Shown: piece by piece, positions 8,820-18,900 of the stretch
How positions within the stretch are numbered: position 1 is the first letter of the stretch
Layout of the letters: each line of letters starts with the position of its first letter
Source of the DNA: Branchiostoma floridae
Lineage: Eukaryota > Chordata > Leptocardii > Amphioxiformes > Branchiostomatidae
Assembly (NCBI RefSeq): GCF_000003815.2
Contig: NC_049982.1
Coordinates: 32,723,395-32,780,734, forward strand
DNA: 57,340 nucleotides
Direction: 5' to 3'
The notes under the pieces: generated by a model
Told to the model about the DNA's origin: nothing
Databases searched by the model: none
The model's input: only the letters and a program-made list of their open reading frames with translations
Translations under genes and position numbers: made by a program

Positions 8820-10515
8820 TGGGCTAACAGAGAACAAAGGATCTTTCTTTCCCCCTTCCTCTTGAAAGGAAGACATTTCCCGTCCCTATAGCTACAGAAA
8901 ACGTTTTTTCTATCCTCTTGAGTTAGACTTGACACAAATAAATTTGCTGACCCGATAGCTACAGAGAACAAAGGGTTTTTTCTATCCTCTTGAGTTTGAT
9001 TTGACACAAAGACATTTGCTGACCCGATAGCTACAGAGAACAAAGGTTTTTTTTTCTATCATCTTAAGTTTGACTTGACGCAAAGAAATTTGCTGACCCG
9101 ATAGCTACAGAGAACAAAGGTTTTTTCTATCCTCTTAAGTTTGACTTGACACAAAGAAATTTGCTGACCCGATAGCTACAGAGAACAAAGGTTTTTCCCA
9201 TCCTCTTGAGTTTGACATGACACAAAGACATTTCCCGTCCCGATAGCTACAGAGAACAAAGGTTTTTTCTATCCTCTTGAGTTTGACTTGACACAGAAAT
9301 TTCCCGTACCGATAGCTACAGAGAACAAAGGTTTTTCCCATCCTCTTGAGTTTGACATGACACAAAGACATTTCCCGTCCCGATAGCTACAGAGAACAAA
9401 GGTTTTCTCCATCCTCTTGAGTTTGACTTGACACAAAGAAATTTGCTGACCCGATAGCTACAGAGAACAAAGGTTTTTTTTTCTATCCTCTTGAGTTTGA
9501 CTGGACACAAAGAAATGTGCTGCACCGGTACCAATAGCTACAGAGAACAAAGGTTTTTTTTTTCTATCCTCTTAAGTTTGACTTGACACAAAGAAATTCG
9601 CTGCACCGATAGCTACAGAGAACAAAGGTTTTTTCTATCCTCTTGAGTTTGACATGACACAAAGACATTTCCCGTACCGATAGCTACAGAGAACAAAGGT
9701 TTTTTCTATCCTCTTAAGTTTGACTTGACACAAAGAAATTTCCCGTACCGACAGCTACAGAGAACAAAGGTTTTTTCTATCCTCTTAAGTTTGACTTGAC
9801 ACAAAGAAATTTGCTGACCCGATAGCTACAGAGAACAAAGGTTTTTTCTATCCTCTTAAGTTTGACATGACACAAAGACATTTCCCGTACCGATAGCTAC
9901 AGAGAACAAAGGTTTTTTCTATCCTCTTAAGTTTGACATGACACAAATTTAAAGACATTTCCCGTACCGATAGATACAGAGAACAAAGGTTTTTTTCTAT
10001 CCTCTTAAGTTTGACTTGACACAAAGAAATTTGCTGACCCGATAGCTACAGAGAACAAAGGTTTTTTCTATCCTCTTAAGTTTGACATGACACAAAGACA
10101 TTTCCCGTACCGACAGCTACAGAGAACAAAGGTTTTTTCTATCCTCTTAAGTTTGACTTGACACAAAGAAATTTGCTGCACCGATAGCTACAGCGAACAA
10201 AGGTTTTTTTCTATCCTCTTAAGTTTGACTGGACACAAAGAAATTTGCTGCACCGATAGGTACAGAGAACAAAGGTTTTTCCCATCCTCTTAAGTTTGAC
10301 TTGACACAAAGACATTTCCCGTCCCGGTAGCTACAGAGAACAAAGGTTTTTCTATCCTCTTAATTTTGACTTGACACAAAGAAATTTGCTGACCCGATAG
10401 CTACAGAGAACAAAGGTTTTTCTATCCTCTTAATTTTGACTTGACACAAAGACATTTTCTGACCCGATAGCTACAGAGAACAAAGGTTTTTTTTCTATCC
10501 CAATGAGTTTGATTT
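8820..10515. repeat. 71-bp minisatellite, about 23 units
   Basis: Unit GATAGCTACAGAGAACAAAG, then a T-run, CTATCCTCTTAAGTTTGACT, TGACACAAAG and AAATTTGCTGACCC, with length changes mostly in the T-run. Two sub-variants alternate (TTTGCTGACCC and TTTCCCGTACC). Read on the minus strand each unit contains CCTTTGTTCTCTGTAG, which looks like a splice acceptor. Open frames through it are periodic artefacts. Confidence 0.95.
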
Positions 10516-10643
10516 GACAGAAAGACATTTCGTACAAGAGCTGCGGGAAACTAACTACGATGCGCCCAGGCTAGTTGAGCTGTTTAGAAATATCCATATA
10601 ATAAAATACTTCGGACGGCCACAGAAAACACATGATCACTCAC

Positions 10644-10712
10644 CTTTTATATATTTTCTCCGTCGGACCTCCGCACGCCTGCCTCTTTGCCTTTCTGCTA
10701 CCTACTGTACTT
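10644..10712 (-). CDS. Possible 69-bp internal exon
   Basis: On the minus strand, TTTTTCCTTATTCAG precedes 69 nt and GTGAGTGATC follows. Only one frame is open (STVGSRKAKRQACGGPTEKI), basic and short. Good sites at both ends and a length divisible by three are consistent with a real cassette exon. With no recognised family or partner, confidence is low. Confidence 0.25.
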
Positions 10713-11004
10713 CTGAATAAGGAAAAATACAGTGGATAACAGAGGGGCATTTTCCAACACGTCCACTCATCCCCACTCCAGTGTCTTCAATGATGGTCAA
10801 AATGATGAGATCTCCAGAATGGTCAGCTGATATCCTGAGAATGTGCTCGATTGGTCGACCGCCGATACATCACGTGGAGGCCCGCCTCTTGTAATTAATC
10901 TTTTTTTGTCTCTTGTTCCGCCCCGTTGGAGGGTCTCCGCCTCCTGTTGTGGGATAGTCTCCGACTCCTGGGGGCGGGGCTGTCATAAATCTGCAGCTGT
11001 CTAA

Positions 11005-11790
11005 CTCCAGATGGAACGACTAATGTGTTTAGCATTGGCTCTGACGTTCTTCAAGGGGACCCTCTTGACATGTTTTTATTCAGGTGTTCTATCTCAGACA
11101 CTGAAGGCTTTACCGTACGCAGTCGTCATAGCCGTCACTACCCTGTCGAGTCCTTGCTGACATTGACTTTGCAGACGACATAACCCTTCTCGAAAACTCT
11201 ATCCACTTCGCACAAATTCTGCTAAACAGTATAAGTGTAGGAGGCATGTCAGGCCATCGTCCCTAATTAAAACCGTTCAAAACAAACTACATGCATCTGA
11301 GCCCTTCATCTCCGCGGCAACAAATTGCATTTGACAGGTCTGAAATTGAGCGTGTAGTCGACTGCAAGAATCTGGTTGTTTTTTCTGGTAAAGAGATAGA
11401 TGCATGTGTAGAGTAAGGGTTGTCTAAGCTTGTAGTTCTTTCATTTTCCTACAAAAATATCACACTGTGAAAAAATATGGAAGCACCTATCAGGAAGCAA
11501 ACAGAAACCTGTTAAAAACTACTCTACTTTACAATTCTAAGTCATTGGCCTTGGGTGCAGTCATTAGTAAGAAACGGCACCTACACAACAGTGCTACAAA
11601 TAGTGTACAACGTATAATGAAAACGGTGAAACATCCCAGGTTTACCGCTGATAAACGGCAGCCTCCATGCTCGTTAGTTTACCTATATGTCACTGACACA
11701 CTTCGCCACTTGCCACTATGTCGTTTATGATCCGGCACGTTCTCAGGAACAGCTCAATCTCAGGACCGGTGTTTATTATCTCAACTCCCT
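11005..11790 (+). pseudogene. Decayed non-LTR reverse transcriptase
   Basis: Fragments in changing frames read SIGSDVLQGDPLDMFLF (RT 'LQGD' region), then DIDFADDITLLENSIHFAQ (FADD active site and downstream helix), then CKNLVVF, which resembles the 'fkYLG' region. Many stops and frameshifts show it is dead. It resembles the widespread LINEs with '(D/I)DFADDIALLSNSIDQAQ', whose exact clade I cannot assign. Confidence 0.7.
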
Positions 11791-11962
11791 TGTTTGGATC
11801 TCTTGACATTGGCATGCTATGGTCTTGATTGATTTCTTTGTGGCAAATAGCTTGTTTCATTATAGTTTGGATGCCGCCATTACAGGGGTACCTAAGTATT
11901 CATACGATCCTTACGAAAAACATACGATCCACTACTAAGAAAAATTCGATCCTTAAGCTAAT

Positions 11963-12485
11963 TAAGGGCACAACCCGCCATACGTGCAAATGCGTGCTGT
12001 CTACGTGCAAAAACGTGGGCAATCTTTTGGGATACGTAACGTAAGTGGTCAGTACCGCCTCCGTACCAAATCGTACGGAATCCAACGGATTTGGGAGCAC
12101 GCATACACGCCGTAGCACTTTACGTGCATGCAAAACTTTCTCTGCTATTCGGGCTGCGGATTGACTCCCGTACGAGCCAGTACGGGTGACGCGCGTGCCC
12201 TGTACAGCCAATGCGAGTGAGNNNNNNNNNNNNNNNNNNNNNNNNNNNNNNNNNNNNNNNNNNNNNNNNNNNNNNNNNNNNNNNNNNNNNNNNNNNNNNN
12301 NNNNNNNNNNNNNNNNNNNNNNNNNNNNNNNNNNNNNNNNNNNNNNNNNNNNNNNNNNNNNNNNNNNNNNNNNNNNNNNNNNNNNNNNNNNNNNNNNNNN
12401 NNNNNNNNNNNNNNNNNNNNNNNNNNNNNNNNNNNNNNNNNNNNNNNNNNNNNNNNNNNNNNNNNNNACGGCGGGTTGTGCCCTT
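11963..12485. mobile_element. Nested element with GGGCACAACCCGCC termini
   Basis: Inside the CAGGGG element. Inverted ends TAAGGGCACAACCCGCC and GGCGGGTTGTGCCCTTA, followed inward by ACGTGCAAA-type words. Most of the interior is the 246-N gap (12222-12467). The target duplication is not clear. Confidence 0.7.
12222..12467. other. Assembly gap (246 N)
   Basis: Sized gap inside a palindromic nested transposon, a likely cause of the assembly break. Confidence 0.98.
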
Positions 12486-12872
12486 AGCTTTACGGAATTA
12501 ATACGATCCTTACTAATCTGTCGCCACCACACCGAGCCGTGCTCTGTTGCAGATTAATATCCTTTCCCCAGCTAGCCGAAAGGTACAAAATACACCGATA
12601 TGTCACCCAATAAGTTAGCACTCGTGCAGGTGGAGGTTTTAGGGCTTAGCAGGGTGGGATAATCCCTATGTCGTCAGAAGAAATGCAAGTTCCGGGGCCA
12701 CCATGTTGAATTAGTAAGGATCGTATGAATTCCGTAATGATCGTATGATTTCCGTAAGAATCGTATGAGTTCCATAAGGATCGTATGTTTCTTAGTAGTG
12801 AATCGTATGAATTCCGTAAGGATCGTTTGTTTCTCGTAAGGATCTTATGAATACTTATGCGCCCCTGCATTA

Positions 12873-14204
12873 GATCCCTGCCCTGTTCTGATTTGTTTTA
12901 ATGTGTAAGGAACCACTAATTCCCATGCTATCAATGGTGAAGAGCACTAATTGCAGTGTTATCATTGATGCATTGATGACAACCATTTATTGCCGTGATA
13001 TCAATGGTGAACATGATAATTGCTATGCTATCATTGGCGGTCGTTCCCCCAGAAATATACATGTAAACTTCACTTGATGGATGTATGCTCTGTTTATAAA
13101 ATCAAAGGATTTAGCCATTACATCCTACCCTCAACAAGAACCCAAAAGTTCCTATACAACGTCAACTAGATTTTGGTCTGAACTCGTGATCAGGGAAGTA
13201 CACAATTTCTACTAACCAAGCCTCAGTTCAATGCCTCATTTCCTACTGAATAAACAAGAGTTCGTAGACCTCAGGCCTGCATGAAATGTATTAGATGTCT
13301 GTAGACCTATTGTGTATTTTTTTTCCTTTTCGTCCCTGGTTGCGTATTTTTACCGTGTTGGTTGTGCACCATGCAAAAGTCTGAAATTCCATTTTCAGAA
13401 TGTGTAAGTTTGGGCATGGATGAACATTAATTATTTTGGATTTCTTAAACATGTAACCAACCACAGTACCTTAAAGTTATTGAGACGACTTTTCCTACCT
13501 TTTTTGGTCTCAGAGTCAGATGGCCCATGTAGTTGTTCTGTCACATATGATATATTCAGTACTGATATCTTCCTATTTCAATGTACTGACCTAATGCAGC
13601 TGCTAAATCTCCTTATTGTACCAATGATATTCATTAAAGATTTATTTCTGGAGTGTTATATCACTTGACACTGGAAGGTTATTTGCATAATTTGAAAAAT
13701 TATATTTTTACAGTAGTTCCATAGACAATATGAATAGTGGTAGGCCCCATCCAGCAGCATTAGGGTGGTATGATATTTTGTTCAATCCGTCCAACTAAAA
13801 CCTAAATCTCCTGAAGTACCTAAGCCAAATTTTACAGCAGAATTTAATACTCAAAATGTCCTTGTCAATCCCATTCATAAATGGCAAGCTGCTGGCAACT
13901 TTAAAAAGTTCAGAAAGCTGTCGTAGTCAGAGTGAACACCCAGCAAACATCCCCCCAAATCAATGAGCAGCTGCTTAGAGGAGGAAACAATTTCATCATA
14001 TTTTTGCAGTGACAAAATGCAACAAACGATACCAAATTTAAAACAAAACAAAGCCTCTACCACTTAACCTTGCCCGTACTATAGATTAAGCAGGCCCAGA
14101 AATCAAGCAAATATGACTAGCCCCAAACTACAAATTACCTGCATACAATACGGAAATGGCATCCCCAAAGAAACAACAAGAAACAGGAAAAATCATACAC
14201 ATAC
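12873..14204. other. Intergenic or intronic stretch, no gene recognised
   Basis: Mostly AT-rich. Around 12900-13040 there are loose repeats of 'TATCAATGGTGAACA'-type words. Open frames in 13420-14063 have no family resemblance or splice context. Confidence 0.5.
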
Positions 14205-15170
14205 CTTTGTCTTACACTCAAGCTCTATACATTTCTCCTCCACTTTAGAAAGTTGTATCTTCTGCTGATTGCCAAACAGGGTAAAGGAACTTGTACCAGA
14301 ACATTAAACCCAGTACTACACAGCTCTCAAAACACCACAAACTCGGACTAAGAAGCAAACTCAAACTGTACCTAACAAATACAGCAACAGATACTAGACT
14401 AAGTATATCATCTGGCAGGTCAGATACATTGAAGGTGGCCCAGGCCAGATGATGGTTCTAGGTGTAAACTTAAAGACCTCTCAATCAACCAAAACAGATG
14501 ATGGTTCTACCCAACCCAACCGTCAGCAACCAAGCAGATATTGGGGGGATGCCCCAACCACACCAAAACAGGGTCAACCTATACAGTATCAAGTTCAAGC
14601 ACTAGGAGGCCCAAAATCAAACCTCACCACCAGGAAACCACCAACAACTCACGTACCAAATAGCAACACAATGGCACCTTGCGTTCCGGAGATACAGCGC
14701 ACGCCCCGTGCCCGCACAAAAGGTAACCTAAAATGTCAAGTTCAAGCACCAAGGGCGCCAAAATCAAAATTGAGAATTACTCACCCATCGCCGACACATG
14801 TGCCAAATATCATCGCGCCAGCACCAACCGTTCAGAAGATATAACTCCGGAAATACCCCTCCCGGACACAAAATTCGACCTGCCGGGTCAAGTTCAAACG
14901 CGGCAAGGCCCAAAGTCAATCCTAGGCAACAGGCAACAACCCCCCATCCATGCACCAAAAATCGTTGCAATCGCGCGTATCGTTCCGGACACACAGCGCC
15001 AAAAGTGCCCCCAAAACACCAAAAATGCCACCTGCAATGTCAAGTTCAAACGCCAGGAGGCCCCAAATCAAACCTGAGTGTCAGGCCACCACCCCCAACC
15101 AACGTACCAAAAATCGTCGTGCTCGCACCATCCGTTCTCGAGATACAGCGCCCTAAATCCCCAGCTTCCA
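14205..15170. repeat. Dispersed repeat with 150-bp internal minisatellite
   Basis: The first part (TTACACTCAAGCTCTATACA onward) matches 25875-26210. From about 14588 there are four diverged units of about 150 bp starting TCAAGTTCAA (14589, 14737, 14889, 15040). Each contains AGGCCCAAAATCAAA, GTACCAAA and a GAGATACAGCGC-like end. The second locus has one full unit and part of another. Open frames across it reflect C-rich composition. 15171-15480 has nothing recognised. Confidence 0.8.
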
Positions 15171-15489
15171 AATTTTCCCACGCCCGTGAAAACCATACCT
15201 GCATACATGCAGGTAAATAGACTACCATCTACCTTGAGTGTACCTCTCATTGCGTATAGAAATAATCACATCATTGCACATCAATATTACTTCTGTGCTG
15301 AACAGAAAAGACAAAATCACACACCCATTTTACATACTTCTGTAACAGCTCGGAGAAATGTAATGTGGTATACAACCCATGATGCTTCCCCCACATTTAA
15401 TTACAAAAGATTAATGACATTCATAAACAACCGTCGCCAGTGTTTTTTTAAACACCATGCTTGTTTACCATGCGGCGCACTGCGCCGTA

Positions 15490-15579
15490 TGGTATTGATA
15501 TCGGTCTCACGGGGGGGGGGGGGGGGCGAGATCGCTGTCACACCTGTACACCGTACCGGTACCCAGCCCTAGTACGAAC
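15490..15579. mobile_element. Right end of a composite hAT element in the copy B array
   Basis: A G-run and GGCGAGATCGCTGTCACAC, then TGTACACCGTACCGGTACCC and AGCCCTA ending at 15571. Next comes GTACGAAC (15572-15579), the same site in the repeat unit where the copy A hAT element ends. The junction of the G-rich nested end to hAT sequence is the same as in the element at 46556-48136. The left end is not recognisable, so it is rearranged or truncated. Confidence 0.75.
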
Positions 15580-15871
15580 TGAAGTCGTCCACCAGTAAGA
15601 TCTCCTGCAGCAGTTCTGCTGGTGTGTTTCAATGAATGTCTAACATACGGTACGAACTTAAGTTATCCACCAGTAAGATCTCCTGCAGCAGTTCTGCTGG
15701 TGTGTTTCAATGAATGTCTAACATACGGTACGAACTTAAGTTATCCACCAGTAAGATCTCCTGCAGCAGTTCTGCTGGTGTGTTTCAATGAATGTCTAAC
15801 ATACGGTACGAACTGAAGTCGTCCACCAGTAAGATCTCCTGCAGCAGTTCTGCTGGTGTGTTCTCCAGTAC
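15572..15871 (-). repeat. Copy B donor array, 78-bp units
   Basis: Exon 3 of copy B is followed by further donor units with exon ends at 15649 and 15727, besides the proximal 15805, plus a partial unit against the hAT end. Two units share the variant GAACTTAAGTTATCC, absent from copy A, so the arrays have evolved separately in part. Confidence 0.92.
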
Positions 15872-15971
15872 GCTGTACACCGTGCGGAGAAGGGTGGACA
15901 GGGCCTCGTTATGGAACACGATGATGACACTAGTCGACGGCAAAGGCTGGAAGTACGCTTTCTCCCTGCAA
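15805..15971 (-). CDS. GALNT: GALNT copy B exon 3
   Basis: 167 nt, same protein as the copy A exon ([15 protein letters not shown] to [11 protein letters not shown]), with at least one silent difference (GTCGAC for GTTGAC). Acceptor and GTATGT donor are intact. Confidence 0.9.
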
Positions 15972-18900
15972 CTAAAATTTGGTATCAGTGAACCTTGCTG
16001 CGTTTGGTATACAATGTTCCGCATGTTTAGTCATTTATAACACACACCGCGCAACTGGGATTTATTCCCTTCGTGAAACGAAGGGTTTGTTTTGAGTGCT
16101 GTTTGTGTGTGAGAGGGACGTTTGTCAGCCTGATATCTGGGGAAGGCATGGATGGATTGTTTTGATATTTGGTATGTGGGTAGGGTTAGACATGAGGAAG
16201 GAATGGTAGGAATTGCGTTACGGCAGGGCGCTCTAGCGGAGTGTTATTGTACTGCAGCAGAACTTCCGGTTTTGATATTTTTTTTTCGGGACTTTTTTGG
16301 GTGATGATTTTTACGTGGTAGGTAGCTGTGTAAATGAATAGTAAGGTGTGGAAGTTTTGGCCACTTAGGGGTTTTGCTGGGGCGGTGAAAGTCATTCTTG
16401 TGTTAGGTTTTGAGAAGGAATAATGCAAGCAGGGGTCGATGGATCGGAATGACTGTAGGTATGCAGATAGCTTAGGTAGTGATGTACATAATTGTATGAT
16501 TGTTATGCAAATTAGGAGGTAATTAGCAGAATGCGATAGGTATGTTTGGAAACCGTTGTATGGTGCGTGTCTGTGTACAGAAAGCTCGCGAACGGCATGA
16601 CAGATTGCTCTGATATTTGGTATGTGGGTAGTTCTTGAGAAGGAGAAGAAACATACGAGGCATTTTTTCGTTTAGTGGCTTTTGACGGTTTTGCCGGGGA
16701 TGTTTGTAGTTGGAAAATAGGTCCGGCAGTAAACCAGTGTGGCTATATTTGGGTGTAATGGTGTAACGGTTCTATATTTAGGTGATTACGTCATGCCAGC
16801 GTGGGCTGCCGACCCCACAGGAAGTGACCCCCAAGGTCATAGTTGCGACAGACGTTTGTATCGAAGACTACAAGAAAATGGTTTATAGGGATAGTACATT
16901 ATACACGATGGGGTGTACATGTATCCCATAAGACTTGATAATCTGTAGACCAAGAATAAGGGTAATGATGATATTGTATACAGGGGCGTATATCATACGT
17001 TTTAAAAGGGTCTATACACGTAACAGTTACTACCGGTACAATACATTGCTGGACAAAGTTACGTAAAGTTTATGTACGAAGTGGAACAGGGTTAAGTGTT
17101 TTTCACAGTAACTTGTAGTCATTGATATGATTGTTTATAGGGACTGTACATTAGACATATGGGATACACAATGTAGTGGACTGCATTGTGAAACAAAGAA
17201 TGTTACATCATCATTGTTGCAAGCAACAAGTCGGCAATAATGATCTCTACCGCAGGAGTCGTATATTATACGTAAAGGGGGTTGTACAAAAAACTATTAT
17301 TACTTTGTGGAAAGGTCCATGCAATGTATCAAGTCGTCAATATTTGTTTTATCTCGATAGTCCATTATACACATTGGAAGTATATAACGTACTAAATTGC
17401 GGAGCTAGGCAGCAATGTGCATATTTAATATCTATAAATATCTTTTTTTCAGTTACAAATGTAATACATGTACGTTTGACTGTCCTGTTATGAAATGCTG
17501 CGGAATAATTAATTGTGCAAACTAGCCCCTGGTTTGCATTGATAGAACTTGATTATAGAAGGCATCCCCCAAGTTATCTAGAGATCAAAAATCACGACGA
17601 TCCGTCAACCCTTCCCATGTTATTACCCTCCAAAGGGATGATGCAATTGCGCACGCGCGTAAGACTTGGTGTAAATTCCGGGAATCTTTACAAAGGCCAC
17701 AGCAAGTAAATTTTATGGATGACATCCTCTGCAGACTGCAAAAAAAGTGCGATAGGGTGAAAAAAAACAAGATAGGTGAAAAAAAATAAGACAGCTACAT
17801 TTTCAAAAATAGGCACCATAAAGTTCTGATGACTGTTGTAAAAAGAATTAAAGGGACAAAACATGGCATCAGAGCCAACAAGGCATTCATTCCTGTTTTT
17901 AAGACATGCACTGGTATGGTAAAAGTGACACTAGTGTCGTAGACTGGCATCATCAACAAATTTGGTAAGCACACTCATAGCTTCCATATATCCAATAAAT
18001 TTTATTTCTACTACAGTCCTGGGTACCTCGCAATTGTCACTTGTACAAGTACAATCATTAGGCTACAACACAACATATTTGCTAATTATGGTACTTTATC
18101 GTCATGTTGACGGTCCCTGCAGAAGAAAAAATTCTTTTTTTTCTGAAATCAGGCGAAATTTAATGCACTCGCGGATGTCATCCATAAAATTTACTTGCTG
18201 TGGCCCAATCGGACATACTAGTACACTACTCAGTTAGGCTAGTATTTCTCTCTTTGTTAGTTACATGTGTCTTATGTTTGAGTATCTGCTAATATGAAAT
18301 GAAGTAGGCTTATAAACTGTCCTCATTACCTATGCAAATTAGCCCCTAATTTGTATGATAAAATTTGATTATGTAAGGCATCTCCAGTGGACCTCGCTCA
18401 CAGTCCATGACAAAAACTATCTGCATTCCAAATACCATGACAATCTGTGAACCAAATTATTCCACCCCAAAGCAACTACATAGGCTCGGAAAAAATCCTG
18501 TAGAATTCCGGACAATTTTGCCAATCGGACGTATCATATACTGTTAGGCTAGCCCCTGAGATGTCTATAAAAAAAACACCCTCAAACCACCACACCCTCA
18601 CCCATTTCACGAAGGTTGAGTTCTACGAACGCTTGTTATTGAAGGATATATCGTGCTTAACTGTCCATTTGTACTGAACGCTATCATCATTTTGGAAGTA
18701 TGATATCAATATATTATCGAATAGATACTTACGATTGGTGCCTTAGGTCTTGTAAGGTCCTGTGTACAGAGATCATGTCACTGACGTACTGATTAAAAGC
18801 GTATTTCTCATAACCTTCAGCAACAAGTCTCATTTCTTCGTCTGTCTGCGGAGCGAAGTACACTCCTGTTCCCAGTTTACCCGGGAGGATCCGGTTCACA

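Larger units (their letters stand above)
11878..12872. mobile_element. CAGGGG-TIR DNA transposon (outer element)
   Basis: Element 11883-12867, 985 bp including the gap. Complex TIRs CAGGGGTACCTAAGTATTCA and, inverted, CAGGGGCGCATAAGTATTCA extend over about 60 bp built from repeated CATACGATCCTTACG words. Flanked by the 5-bp direct repeat CATTA. No transposase. It is related in design to 45697-46236. The superfamily is unsure; 5-bp duplications occur in some hAT groups. Confidence 0.8.

Noticed and set aside
8820-10515. CRISPR-like array
   Set aside because: Repeats are contiguous without unique spacers and the DNA is eukaryotic; it is a minisatellite.
14449-15572. Overlapping open frames on both strands
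   Set aside because: They follow a C-rich 150-bp minisatellite, disagree between units, and show no domain or splice structure.
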